Positions 34,381-44,005 are shown, counted from the first letter of the stretch. The stretch: 64,000 nt of DNA from JAJDXW01 sp965243335 (GCA_965243335.1 OZ251545.1:1798001-1862000); one strand, 5' to 3'. Program-made: numbers and translations. The notes: generated by a model not told the origin, from the letters alone.

Positions 34381-35582
34381 TGCCGGACGCGCCGCGCTAC
34401 ACCCTCCGCACCGTCAACGACGTCGCGGAGGTCCCGGCCGCCGCGTGGGACGCCTGCGCGCACCCGCCCGGCGCCCCGCTCGATCCCTTCGTCGGCCATG
34501 CCTTCCTGCACGCCCTGGAAGCGAGCGGATCCGTTCACCCGAAGACCGGATGGCTCCCCTGCCATGCGGTGCTCGAGGACCGGGACGGGGCGGTTGCGGG
34601 GGTGGCGCCGCTCTACGTCAAGGGCCATTCGCAGGGGGAGTACGTCTTCGACCACGGGTGGGCGGAGGCGTTCGAGCACGCGGGCGGGCGCTACTACCCC
34701 AAGCTCCTCGGGGCGGTGCCGTTCACCCCGGCCGCCGGCCGGCGGCTGCTGGCGCGGGCGGGGGCGGGGGCGGGGGCCGGCGGCGGGGAGCGCAAGGTCG
34801 AGGTCGAGACCCACCTCGTCGCGGGCTGCCTCGAGATCGCCCGCCGGTTCGAGGTCTCCTCCCTGCACTTCAACTTCCTCGACGAGGGCCAGTGGGAGCG
34901 GCTCGGCGGGCTCGGGTTCCTGCGCCGGACCGACCAGCAGTTCCACTGGCGCAACGAAGGCTATGCGAGCTTCGACGACTTCCTCGCCCGGCTCAGCTCC
35001 CGGAAGCGGAAGAACCTCCGGCGCGAACGCCGCATCGCGTGCGAGAACGGGGTCGAGGTGGAGTGGGTGACCGGGGCCGGCCTCCGCGAGCGCCACTGGG
35101 ACGCGTTCTTCGAGTTCTACCTCGACACCGGGAGCCGGAAGTGGGGCCGGCCCTATCTCAACCGCCGCTTCTTCGGGCTGATCGGGGAGACCCTGGCGGA
35201 CCGGATCCTGCTCGTCATGTGCCGGCGCGCGGGCCGCTACGTCGCCGGCGCGCTGAACTTCATCGGCGGCGACACCCTGTACGGGCGCAACTGGGGGTGC
35301 ATCGAGGACCATCCCATGCTGCACTTCGAGGCGTGCTACTACCAGGCCATCGAGTTCGCAATTGCACACGGCCTCGGCTACGTCGAGGCCGGCGCGCAGG
35401 GTCCGCACAAGATCGCCCGCGGCTACCTCCCGCGGCGCACCCACAGCGCGCACTGGATCGCGCACGAGGGCCTTCGTGACGCGGTGGCGCGGTACCTCGT
35501 CCGGGAGCGCCATCTCGTGGCCGAGTCGATGGAGGCGGTCGCGTCCCACTCTCCCTTCCGGCGGGAGGGCGCCGCCGGCTGA
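34380..35582 (+). CDS. GNAT-fold protein (DUF482, peptidoglycan-type acetyltransferase-like)
   Basis: A 400-residue protein of the COG3146/DUF482 group, with two tandem GNAT-like halves related to FemAB. Markers are FVGHAFLHALEASGS, then YVKGHSQGEYVFDHGWAEAF, then LHFNFLDEGQW and GYASFDDFLARLSSRKRKNLRRER, and near the end GLGYVEAGAQGPHKIARGYLP. Its start overlaps the peptidase stop, so the two are co-translated. The acceptor substrate is unknown for the family. Residues near 125-135 are an Ala/Gly tract encoded by repeated GGGGGC. Confidence 0.88.
   Translation: MPDAPRYTLRTVNDVAEVPAAAWDACAHPPGAPLDPFVGHAFLHALEASGSVHPKTGWLPCHAVLEDRDGAVAGVAPLYVKGHSQGEYVFDHGWAEAFEHAGGRYYPKLLGAVPFTPAAGRRLLARAGAGAGAGGGERKVEVETHLVAGCLEIARRFEVSSLHFNFLDEGQWERLGGLGFLRRTDQQFHWRNEGYASFDDFLARLSSRKRKNLRRERRIACENGVEVEWVTGAGLRERHWDAFFEFYLDTGSRKWGRPYLNRRFFGLIGETLADRILLVMCRRAGRYVAGALNFIGGDTLYGRNWGCIEDHPMLHFEACYYQAIEFAIAHGLGYVEAGAQGPHKIARGYLPRRTHSAHWIAHEGLRDAVARYLVRERHLVAESMEAVASHSPFRREGAAG
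34754..34780 (+). repeat. GGGGGC hexanucleotide repeat in the acetyltransferase-like gene
   Basis: Three full GGGGGC units, after a GCGGGC unit, encode an Ala/Gly linker (AGAGAGAGG). The G-runs could form a G-quadruplex on the coding strand and vary in copy number in frame. Confidence 0.7.
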
Positions 35583-35784
35583 ACGCGGGCGGCGCCCGCG
35601 GGAGAGGGGCATCGGTGTCGCCGGGCCGGGACGCTACCCCCGGACAGTACGCTGACGGTGCGAGACCGTGGGCCATCTACTGGGACTGCTACCCAGCGTC
35701 CCCGGCGACGGGCGCATGCTACCCGAATCTCGCCTTGGCGCGGGAACGCCCGGCGCCCCGGCGGGAGTGCGGCCCGCCGTTCGT

Positions 35785-36234
35785 TTACGGCCGAGCGTCC
35801 AGGGCGAAGTACCGGGCGAGCGCCGGGGGCATCTTCTCCGTATCGATCTCGAAGAGCTCGAGCAGCACCTGGTCCGGGGCCGCGCACATGACGTAGCGCC
35901 ACGCGCCGAACTCGCGGATGCCGGAGCGGAACGGCACGCCCCGGGCCGCGAGACGGCGGTGCAGGGCGGGGAGGTCGTCGGTCTGGATGCCCACGTGGTG
36001 CCAGGCCCCGCCCGGCGTCCCGCGAGGCGGCTGGTCGTAGAGGTGGAGCCGGCCCGTACCGACCCGCAGGAACACGTTGCGCGCCCCTCCGAAGTCGCCG
36101 TCGAACACGACCTCACCCCCGAGCTTCTCGCGCCACCACGCGACGGTGGCCTCGACGTCGCTCGCGAAGACGTGGACGTGGTGCAGATGGGCGGCGGGGG
36201 GCGGCCCTTCGCCCGGCGGTCGGTCGTGCGGCAT
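35785..36234 (-). CDS. VOC family (glyoxalase-like) protein
   Basis: A 149-residue vicinal-oxygen-chelate protein. Motifs: HLHHVHVFASDVEATVAWW (first metal His), then GTGRLHLYDQ, then WHHVGIQTDDL (second His) and DQVLLELFEID (Glu ligand). Family members are dioxygenases, isomerases, or resistance proteins. ATG 36234 (MPHDRPPG) was chosen since the fold begins soon after. It is convergent with the acetyltransferase-like gene. Confidence 0.85.
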   Translation of the reverse strand: MPHDRPPGEGPPPAAHLHHVHVFASDVEATVAWWREKLGGEVVFDGDFGGARNVFLRVGTGRLHLYDQPPRGTPGGAWHHVGIQTDDLPALHRRLAARGVPFRSGIREFGAWRYVMCAAPDQVLLELFEIDTEKMPPALARYFALDARP

Positions 36235-36563
36235 GGCTCGCTCCCGGCTCTCCGGAGTGGGCGGCGTACCGGCCCTCATACTTCCCCTGCCGACCCGGCC
36301 GGCGGGGGCCGACCGCAAGGCGGGGGCGGGCCGTGCCCCGGTCCGGGCCGCTTCGACCGTGCGGGGGCTAGTGTAGGCTACGCCCGCCGACGCGCGTTCG
36401 GGCTCTCGGCCCGCCGCCATCGCGGCGTCGTTGGCGCGCTCTCGTGACGAAGGCCGGTGAAGTACGCGGCCCGGCGCGCCGCGGCCGGGGCGGCTCGGCG
36501 CAGGCTCCGGGCGCGGCGCCCTCGTCCCGGACCGTCCCCCAAGGCCCGCGGGAGGAACCCCCC

Positions 36564-37430
36564 ATGTCCGCATCCTGGCCGAACGGCGGCGCGCGGCTCG
36601 CGCTCTCCCTCGTGGTCAACGTCGAGGAGGGCTCGGAGATGAGCGTCGCCCGCGGCGACAAGGGCCCGGACCCGGTGGACGAGCTCGGGGTCGCGCTCCG
36701 CCGCCCGATCCGCAACCACGGCAACGAGAGCAACTACCTCTACGGGTTGAAGGCGGGCGCCCCGCGGGTGATGGCCCTCCTCGAAGCGCACGGCGTCCCC
36801 GCGACGTTCACCGCCGCCGCCATGAGCCTCGAGAACGCGCCCGACCTCGCGCGGCGCATCGCGGCCGGGCCGCACGAAGTGTGCAGCCACGGTTGGCGCT
36901 GGGTGCACCAGCACCGCTTCGACGAGGCCGAGGAGCGCGCCTTCATCCGCCGGGCGGCGGACTCGATCGAGCGCACCGTCGGGGTCCGCCCCCGGGGCTG
37001 GCTGTCCCGCTACCTGCTGACGGACCACACGCGGCGCCTGCTCGCGGAGGAGGGCTTCTCCTACCACATGGACGACTACTCGGACGACGTCCCGTTCTGG
37101 GACGAGCGCCATCCGATCCTCGTCCTCCCGTATGCCCTCGACTCCAACGACATGAAGATGTGGACCGAGCCCGCGTTCACCCCGCGCCACTGGCTCGAAT
37201 ACGCGATCGACACCTTCGAATGGCTGTGGCGGGAGGGGCGGGACGCTCCCCGGATGATGTCGCTCGGGCTGCACCTTCGGATCATCGGCCGCCCCGGGCG
37301 CATCGGGTATCTCGAACGGTTCCTCGAGCACGCGCGGGGACGCGACGGGGTCTGGTTCGCGACCCGGGCCGCGATCGCGGACGCCTGGGCGAGGGCGTAC
37401 CCGCGCGCGGCGCCTGGCCGGACGTCATGA
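36564..37430 (+). CDS. Polysaccharide deacetylase family protein, PuuE-like
   Basis: A 288-residue NodB-homology enzyme of the PuuE (allantoinase-type) group. It starts with LALSLVVNVEEGSEMSV, the PuuE-like variant of the catalytic Asp region. ATFTAAAMSLENAPDLARRI and EVCSHGWRWVHQ (metal His) follow, then RPRGWLSRY and GFSYHMDDYSDDVPFW. PuuE-type proteins hydrolyse allantoin or other amides; the precise substrate is not determinable. ATG 36564 follows gcgggaggaa. Confidence 0.87.
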   Translation: MSASWPNGGARLALSLVVNVEEGSEMSVARGDKGPDPVDELGVALRRPIRNHGNESNYLYGLKAGAPRVMALLEAHGVPATFTAAAMSLENAPDLARRIAAGPHEVCSHGWRWVHQHRFDEAEERAFIRRAADSIERTVGVRPRGWLSRYLLTDHTRRLLAEEGFSYHMDDYSDDVPFWDERHPILVLPYALDSNDMKMWTEPAFTPRHWLEYAIDTFEWLWREGRDAPRMMSLGLHLRIIGRPGRIGYLERFLEHARGRDGVWFATRAAIADAWARAYPRAAPGRTS

Positions 37431-37572
37431 ATTGACCTGCTCCGGCCTCGCTCCACCCGGGTTGGAACAGGGGGCCGCGAACCACCGAGCCCGGAGCCGC
37501 CTCTCGCAGTCCGTACGGTTCCCGCGGAGGGGTCGAATCCGCTAAACTCCCGCGCCCCGCCGAAACGGAGAC

Positions 37573-40500
37573 ATGGATTCTGCGTTCCGCCGGGGGGCCG
37601 CCTTCCACCTTCCGGGAATCGGACAGCCGGGGCAAAGAGAGGAATCCGTCACGATGCCTGCCGTATTCACCTGCGGTCCCGGCGCGGTCCCGGCCTCGAC
37701 ACGCCGGGCGTCGGCCGCCGCGCAAGCTGAAGCCGGAGCGCCGGCTGCCGGGCGGGCCCGCGGGCAGGCGCTCCCCGAAGCCGGTCCGGGGATCGGTTCC
37801 GGGGGGGGGGGGGGGGTGATCCGCGGCCCCGGGCGTTTCCTTCGCGTCCTGCTCGCGCCGTGGGCGGTTGCGGCCGTGGTCTCGTTCGCGGTACTCGCGC
37901 ATGAGGCCGCGGCGCATACCGGCGCGGGGGCCCAGCCCACCGACCCGGTGCACATTCCCGACGCCAACTTGCGGGCGAAGGTGGAGGCGGCGCTGAACAA
38001 GGCCAGCGGAGAAGCCATCACCCATGCGGAAATGGCGGGGCTGAGGACCTGCATCTATGCGGACCCCACCGGCTGCCTGCAGCTCGTGGGCCCTTTCTCG
38101 GACCAGTTCAACGTAGCCGGCCGCATCCACGATCTGACGGGGCTGGAGCACGCCACCGGGCTGACCCGCGTGCGGCTCCGGTATCATCCCGTCTCGGACC
38201 TCACCCCCCTCGCCGGCCTGACTTCCCTGACCGAGCTGACGCTCATACATGCCGACGTCCAGGACCTCACGCGGATCGCCGGTCTCACCAATCTGCAAAT
38301 CCTGCAACTCCCCGAGAGCCATCGGATCTCGGACCTTACGCCCCTTGCCGGCCTCACCAGCCTGAGGCAGCTAAGCCTCACCGTGAACCGGGTCTCGGAC
38401 CTCACCCCCCTTGCCGGCCTCACCGGCCTGACCCGGCTGTACCTCAGCGACAACCGGATCTCGGATATCGCCCCCCTCGCCGGCCTCACCAGCCTGGAGC
38501 AGCTGACCCTTGCCGGCAACCGGATCACGAGCATCGAGCCGCTCCGGGGGATGACGTCCCTGACCCGCCTGACCCTCCAGGAAAATTATGGACTCCGCGA
38601 CCTCTCGCCGTTGAGCGGCCTGACCGGCATCTACTATTTCGATCTCGACGCCATCGGCGTCGAAGACATCTCGCCGCTGGTCCTCAACTCAGGATTGAGT
38701 TCCGGGGACATCGTCTCGCTGGACGACGTTACGACCCTGAACGCCGACGCCGCCGGCCATATCGCGACCCTTCGAGGAAGGGGCGTCACGGTGTGGGGAG
38801 GAGACGTAGAGGAGGCGCGGCAATGGCAGGTGCAGAACGTGAGGGCAACGCCCGGCCCGGAACGACTGACGGTCACCTGGGGCCCCCTGCCGGACGCCGA
38901 GAACCCGAAGACGCGCACCAAACCCCAGGGCTACAAGGTGCAGTGGAGGTCCGGCGCGCAACACTGGAGCGACACCGTGACCTACAAGCACTCCGCGGAC
39001 TACGCCGACGTCCCCGGCATGGACCGGCACCGCGTGGTGAGCGGCGTGAACACGACGAGCTACACGATTCCCGGCCTCACCCCCGGCGTCGCGTACACGG
39101 TGCGGATCAAGCCGGACTTCGGGACCTTTTACGCCGGCGCCCCCTCCGACGAGGTCACCGCCACGCCGCGGGCGCCGCGGCCGGGCAAGGTCACCGGGGT
39201 GGAGGTGACGCCCGGCGCCGGGTCCCTGGCCGTGTCCTGGACCGCGGTCTCCGGCGTCGACGGCTACAGGGTGCAGTGGAAGTCCGGCGACCAGGACTAC
39301 GACGGCTCCGACGAATCCGTCCGGCAGGCCACGGTCGCCGGCGGGGATACGACGAGCCGGAACATCTCCGGCCTCATCGCCGGCACGGAGTACACGGTGC
39401 GCGTCATCGCCGCCAGGGCCCACGCACGTGACGGCCTGCCCTCGGATGACGTCACCGGCACGCCGGCGCAGGTCGCCGTGGACGCAGACGTAACGTCGGG
39501 GGTGCGGAGCCTGATCGTATCGTGGCGGACGGTCGCCGATGCGGTTCGTTACCAGGTGCAGTGGCGGCCCGACACCCAGGAGTACGGCGAGGACCCCGAT
39601 CAGGAGGACCATTGCGTCCCCACCCCGCAGGTCTGCGTTTCCACCGGGGACGTCCGCACCGCCGGCGCCGGCGGCTCCATCCCCGCCGGCCTGGCCACCA
39701 CCTACACCATCTCGAACCTCGACCCCGCCGTCACCTACCGGGTGCGTGTGACCCCCATCCTCGAGAACGGGGTCATGGGCCGGGCCGCCGAAGTGACCGG
39801 CACGCCCCACCGAAAGGGCGCCGCGATCAAGGCGGTCGTCAGGGTCGCGCCGGCCGCGACCGCGGTGGAAGGCGAAGCCGCGGAGCTCCGGGTGGCGCTG
39901 GACGAGCCCTCCGAAGCCCTGGTGACGGTGGGGTGGACCGCGGAGGACGGCACGGCCCGGGCGGGCGAGGATTACCTCGCGGCGGGCGGGCGCCTGACGT
40001 TCCAGCCGGGCGAACGCGAGATGACGTTGCGGGTGGAGACCCTGGACGACCGGCGGGTCGAACCCTCGGAGACGTTCCGGGTACGGCTGATGGACTCCAT
40101 GAACGCCGCGCCGGCTCCGGAGGCGGCTTCGGGAACGGTGACGATCACGGACGACGATACGGCGGTCGTCAGGGTCGCGCCGGCCGCGACCGCGGTGGAA
40201 GGCGAAGCCGCGGAGCTCCGGGTGGCGCTGGACGAGCCCGCCGAAGCCCTGGTGACGGTGGGGTGGACCGCGGAGGACGGCACGGCCCGGGCGGGCGAGG
40301 ATTACCTCGCGGCGGGCGGGCGCCTGACGTTCCAGCCGGGCGAACGCGAGATGACGTTGCGGGTGGAGACCCTGGATGACCGGCGGGTCGAACCCTCGGA
40401 GACGTTCCGGGTACGGCTGATGGACTCCATGAACGCCGCGCCGGCTCCGGAGGCGGCTTCGGGAACGGTGACGATCACGGACGACGATACGGGGCCGGCG

Positions 40501-42042
40501 CGGGCGCGGGCGATGGGCATGGTGCTGGCGGGCATGGGGCGATGGGTCGCCGCGGACGCGGTGGACGTGATCGAGGGGCGGCTCGCCCCGCGGGCAGGGG
40601 CGGAGGCGGCCCTGGGCGGGCGGGCGCTCGACCTTGCCGCGCTCGGATCGGGGAAACCGGCCCGATCCGCGGCGCCGGGGGCGCAAGCCGCCTCGGGCGG
40701 TTCGTCCGGCGCGGCGGATCCGCGGGCCGCCGCCCGCGCCGCCGGATACCGATACCGGCACGACTTCGGACGCGCCCGCCGCACCGCGGGCTCTTTCGAG
40801 GCGGACGGGTTGCGGCCGTGGACGCCGCGGGAGCCCGCCGAGGACGTCCCGGTCACGGAGCTGTTGTCCCGGAGCCGGTTCGACCTGCCGTTGCGCCGGC
40901 AGGATGCCGCCGCGGGCGGGGCCTCCGGCGGGACCACGGGCTGGAGGGTGTGGGGACAGGGCGCGGTCGGCGGGTTCGACAGCAGGCCGGAAGCCGGTTT
41001 CAGGGTGGACGGGGACCTGGCCGGGGGTTACCTCGGGCTCGATTACCGCCCGAAGCATGACGTGTTGCTGGGCATGGCGATCAGCCTTGCCGAGGGTGAC
41101 TTCGACTACGAAATCGACGAGGTGACGACCGGCGCGCTGGACCTGGAGATGAGGAGCGTACTGCCCTACGCGCATTGGAAGCCGCGGTCGGACCTGGGCG
41201 TATGGGGCATGCTGGGGGCCGGCCAGGGCGACGCGGAGCTGAAGGACGAAGCCGGCCGGGCCGAGGCGGATCTGACGATGCGGATGGCCGCGGGCGGGCT
41301 GCGTCGGGAAATGGCGGCCTGGAGGGGAATCGACCTGGCGTGGAAGGCCGATGCGTTCCTGAGTGAATTGGAGACGGACGCTGCGGAAGGCTTGCCGAAG
41401 GCTTCGGGAGACGCCAGAAGGCTCAGGCTGCGGCTGGAAGGCCGCAGGCAGTGGGAGATCTCGCCCGTCTCGCAGATGATGCCGAGCCTGGAGGTCGGCG
41501 GCCGGTGGGACGGCGGCAGGGCGGAGACGGGGCTGGGCATGGAGGTGGGCGGCGGGCTCGCATACTCTCATGCGACCCTGGGCCTGGAGGTCGAGGCGCG
41601 GGGGCGGTTCCTGCTGGCGCACCGGGAAGATGCATTCGACGAATGGGGAGGGAGCCTGACCGCGAAGCTGGACCCGGGGCAGCCCGAGGAGGGGCCGTGG
41701 ATGAGGATCGCGCCGGGATGGGGGCAGGAAGGAAGCCGGATGGCGCAGATCTGGGACGGCCGGGATGTGTTCCGCGCCGTCGGCGGCCCCGGGGAAACGC
41801 TGGACCCGTCGCCGGACCGGCTGGAGCTGGAGGCGGGCTACGGGCAGCCCACGCGCGCTCGCGCGGGGCTGCTGACCTCCTACGCCGGGCTGTCGATGGC
41901 GGGGTCGAAACGGATCTACCGGGTGGGGCGCCGCCTGAAGCTGGAGTCCCGGGCGAACCTGGGGGTGGAGGGCCGGCAGTCGGTGCAGGCCGGCGAGACC
42001 CCGAAGCACGAGGTCACGCTCTACCTGAGCCTGCCCTGGTAG
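37573..42042 (+). CDS. Giant surface protein: LRR, fibronectin III, Calx-beta and autotransporter-like barrel, with poly-G tract
   Basis: 1489 residues. A hydrophobic export signal (FLRVLLAPWAVAAVVSFAV) lies unusually late, near residues 90-110. Then come an internalin-like cap (IPDANLRAKVEAAL, residue 128), seven or so 22-residue leucine-rich repeats (190-357; LTPLAGLTSL type), three fibronectin III domains (417-747), two almost identical 110-residue Calx-beta domains (754-973) and a barrel from about 1124 ending SLPW. The domain order suggests an adhesin displayed by its C-terminal barrel. Codons 77-81 are a 16-base run of G just before the signal, so tract length sets the frame. A GTG at 37816, at the end of the tract, could be an alternative start. 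Confidence 0.88.
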   Translation: MDSAFRRGAAFHLPGIGQPGQREESVTMPAVFTCGPGAVPASTRRASAAAQAEAGAPAAGRARGQALPEAGPGIGSGGGGGVIRGPGRFLRVLLAPWAVAAVVSFAVLAHEAAAHTGAGAQPTDPVHIPDANLRAKVEAALNKASGEAITHAEMAGLRTCIYADPTGCLQLVGPFSDQFNVAGRIHDLTGLEHATGLTRVRLRYHPVSDLTPLAGLTSLTELTLIHADVQDLTRIAGLTNLQILQLPESHRISDLTPLAGLTSLRQLSLTVNRVSDLTPLAGLTGLTRLYLSDNRISDIAPLAGLTSLEQLTLAGNRITSIEPLRGMTSLTRLTLQENYGLRDLSPLSGLTGIYYFDLDAIGVEDISPLVLNSGLSSGDIVSLDDVTTLNADAAGHIATLRGRGVTVWGGDVEEARQWQVQNVRATPGPERLTVTWGPLPDAENPKTRTKPQGYKVQWRSGAQHWSDTVTYKHSADYADVPGMDRHRVVSGVNTTSYTIPGLTPGVAYTVRIKPDFGTFYAGAPSDEVTATPRAPRPGKVTGVEVTPGAGSLAVSWTAVSGVDGYRVQWKSGDQDYDGSDESVRQATVAGGDTTSRNISGLIAGTEYTVRVIAARAHARDGLPSDDVTGTPAQVAVDADVTSGVRSLIVSWRTVADAVRYQVQWRPDTQEYGEDPDQEDHCVPTPQVCVSTGDVRTAGAGGSIPAGLATTYTISNLDPAVTYRVRVTPILENGVMGRAAEVTGTPHRKGAAIKAVVRVAPAATAVEGEAAELRVALDEPSEALVTVGWTAEDGTARAGEDYLAAGGRLTFQPGEREMTLRVETLDDRRVEPSETFRVRLMDSMNAAPAPEAASGTVTITDDDTAVVRVAPAATAVEGEAAELRVALDEPAEALVTVGWTAEDGTARAGEDYLAAGGRLTFQPGEREMTLRVETLDDRRVEPSETFRVRLMDSMNAAPAPEAASGTVTITDDDTGPARARAMGMVLAGMGRWVAADAVDVIEGRLAPRAGAEAALGGRALDLAALGSGKPARSAAPGAQAASGGSSGAADPRAAARAAGYRYRHDFGRARRTAGSFEADGLRPWTPREPAEDVPVTELLSRSRFDLPLRRQDAAAGGASGGTTGWRVWGQGAVGGFDSRPEAGFRVDGDLAGGYLGLDYRPKHDVLLGMAISLAEGDFDYEIDEVTTGALDLEMRSVLPYAHWKPRSDLGVWGMLGAGQGDAELKDEAGRAEADLTMRMAAGGLRREMAAWRGIDLAWKADAFLSELETDAAEGLPKASGDARRLRLRLEGRRQWEISPVSQMMPSLEVGGRWDGGRAETGLGMEVGGGLAYSHATLGLEVEARGRFLLAHREDAFDEWGGSLTAKLDPGQPEEGPWMRIAPGWGQEGSRMAQIWDGRDVFRAVGGPGETLDPSPDRLELEAGYGQPTRARAGLLTSYAGLSMAGSKRIYRVGRRLKLESRANLGVEGRQSVQAGETPKHEVTLYLSLPW
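37801..37816 (+). repeat. Poly-G tract (16 G) inside the surface-protein gene
   Basis: Sixteen consecutive G, encoding five glycines, lie between the upstream ATG and the export signal. Gain or loss of one base would shift the frame and abolish export of the protein. Confidence 0.92.
39832..40491 (+). repeat. Tandem 330-base duplication encoding two Calx-beta domains
   Basis: Units 39832-40161 and 40162-40491 have identical length and differ at only about two visible bases (tcc versus gcc near 39910/40240, and gac versus gat near 40048/40378). Such near-identity indicates a very recent duplication or ongoing gene conversion. Confidence 0.92.
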
Positions 42043-42566
42043 CAAGGGAGGCTTCCCTCCGACGGCGGCGGGGTCGCCACTGAAGACGGTCCGCTGAACG
42101 CGCCCGTCATCCCGTACATGGCGGGGAGGATGGCGTCGACGTGGACCCTGTTGCGCGCACGGCATCCAACCGGCGGGCCGGAGGCGGAGCAGAGCCGGCC
42201 GGGGAGATATCCGGGCCTCGAGCCCCCTTCGCCGTAGGCGTTCGCCTCGGTTCACCACAGGATTCCGGCGTTCCGGCCGTCGGGATCGGGCTCGGCGATC
42301 ATGGCGATTCGGCGCGACGTTCCCGGGCGGACGAAATTCGCGTCCCGCGTGCGGTATGATGCCTGCGCTTCCGAGGGGCCGGACCGCGGCGACCGGGGCC
42401 TCGGAGCCAGGGACCAGGATACGAAGGAGAGCCGGGATGGCGACTCGTACCGAAGATTTGGCCGCAAACGGCCGGGCGAATCCGGCCCGGCTCCGGATCC
42501 TCGAGCTCCTCGATCGCGAACGGCGCCCGCCCGCATGAACGGCTCCGGGGGCCGCCCCCGCCGGCC
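42043..42566. other. Intergenic region after the surface-protein gene
   Basis: A 524-base gap. A weak hairpin (ggagg/cctcc, 42047-42060) follows the stop. A short open frame from ATG 42437 to 42538 (33 residues, ANPARLRILELLDRE) looks like a scrap of an ArsR-type helix but is too short to call. Nothing else is supported. Confidence 0.45.
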
Positions 42567-43988
42567 ATGAGCGATCGGGACGCCGTCTGGCGCTTCGCCG
42601 AGCACGTCGCGGGCGCGGACTACGACGACCTCCCCGAGGCCGCGGCGGCCGCGACCCGCACCTTCCTCCTCGACACCCTCGGCGTGGGGGCGGCGGGAAG
42701 CGCCGGGCCGTGGACGCGGCGCCTCATTGAGACCCAGCGGCTCTCGTGCCCCGGCGGCCAGGCCCGGGTGTGGTCGCACGGGGCCCGCCTCTCCGCGGCG
42801 GGGGCCGCCGCCTGCAACGCCTACCAGACCCACAACGGGGAGTTCGACTGCGTGCACGAGGGCGCGGTCGTCCACACCTTCACCGTGCCCGTCGCCGCCG
42901 CCCTCGCGTGGGCCGAGCGCACCGGCGGGGTCGGGGGGCGGGACTTCCTGACCGCGCTCGCGCTCGGGGTCGACGTCGCCTCCCACCTCGGGGTCGCGTC
43001 GAAGAGCCCGCTCCGGTTCTTCCGGCCCGCCACCGCGGGGGCGTTCGGCGCCGTCGCGGCCGTCGGGCGGCTCGCCGGATTCGACGCCCCCACCCTCGTC
43101 AACGCCTTCGGAGCGGCCCTCGGCCAGCTCTCCGGGACCATGCAGGCCCACACCGAGGGCTCGCCGCTCCTCGGGATGCAGGTCGGCTTCAGCGCCCGCA
43201 ACGCGATCGTCGCCTGCGACCTCGCCGCGGGCGGCCTCGCGGCGCCGCAGGAGGTGCTCGAAGGCCCCTTCGGCTACTTTCCCCTGTTCGAGGGGGAGCA
43301 CGGGCTCGGGGCGGTGCTCGGGCAGATCGGCGAGGTCTGGCGGGTGACCGAGGTCTCCCACAAGCCCTTTCCGTCCGGGCGCGCGACCCACGCGGTGGTC
43401 GACGCCTGCCTCGGGTTCCGCGAGCGCCTCGGCCTCGACCGGGCCGGCGGCGGCGCGGTCGAGCAGGTCACCGCCCGGGTTCCGCCCCTCGTGCACCATC
43501 TCGTCGGCCGGACGGTGACCGGCGACATGGACGTCAACTACGCGCGCCTGTGCTGCCGCTACGTCGCGGCCTGCGCGCTCCTCCGCGGCCGGGTCGGGCC
43601 GGAGGACTTCCGCGAGGACGCGCTGCGGGATCCGGAGACCCTCGCGCTCGCCCGCCGCGTGGACGTGGTCGTGGACGGCAACCCGGACCCGAACGCCCTC
43701 GTTCCGGTCACGGTGGAGATCGCGCTTCGCGACGGGCGCAGCGAGACCGAGCGCGTCGAGGTGATGTACGGGCACCCCGCGCGCCCGATGACGAGGGCCG
43801 CCCAGCTCGAGAAGTTCCGCCGCAACTGCGAGGCCGCGGCGCGGCCGATCCCCCCGGAAGCGGCGGAGCGGGTCATCGCGGCGGTGGCCCGGCTCGAATC
43901 GCTCCCCGACGTCGCCGCCCTGGTCGACGACCTCGTTCCCGGCGACAACGACGGCGCCGGTCCCGAGTCCGGGCCGCCTCCCGGCTGA
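42567..43988 (+). CDS. MmgE/PrpD family protein
   Basis: A 473-residue member of the 2-methylcitrate dehydratase (PrpD)/aconitate decarboxylase superfamily. Typical stretches: ATRTFLLDTLGVGAAGS near the start, then AAACNAYQTHNGEFDCVHEGAVVHT, then LLGMQVGFSARNAIVACDLAA, then KPFPSGRATHAVVDAC, matching family helices and active-site lysine region. Most members dehydrate or isomerise tricarboxylic or related acids. The prp partners (PrpB, PrpC) are absent, so methylcitrate is not implied. The next gene begins 17 bases later. Confidence 0.9.
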   Translation: MSDRDAVWRFAEHVAGADYDDLPEAAAAATRTFLLDTLGVGAAGSAGPWTRRLIETQRLSCPGGQARVWSHGARLSAAGAAACNAYQTHNGEFDCVHEGAVVHTFTVPVAAALAWAERTGGVGGRDFLTALALGVDVASHLGVASKSPLRFFRPATAGAFGAVAAVGRLAGFDAPTLVNAFGAALGQLSGTMQAHTEGSPLLGMQVGFSARNAIVACDLAAGGLAAPQEVLEGPFGYFPLFEGEHGLGAVLGQIGEVWRVTEVSHKPFPSGRATHAVVDACLGFRERLGLDRAGGGAVEQVTARVPPLVHHLVGRTVTGDMDVNYARLCCRYVAACALLRGRVGPEDFREDALRDPETLALARRVDVVVDGNPDPNALVPVTVEIALRDGRSETERVEVMYGHPARPMTRAAQLEKFRRNCEAAARPIPPEAAERVIAAVARLESLPDVAALVDDLVPGDNDGAGPESGPPPG

Positions 43989-44005
43989 GCCGCACCGCCC
44001 GCGTC

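Noticed and set aside
42437..42538. 33-residue frame resembling the start of an ArsR helix (NPARLRILELLDRE)
   Set aside because: Too short for a domain, no continuation in any frame nearby; chance or a tiny relic.
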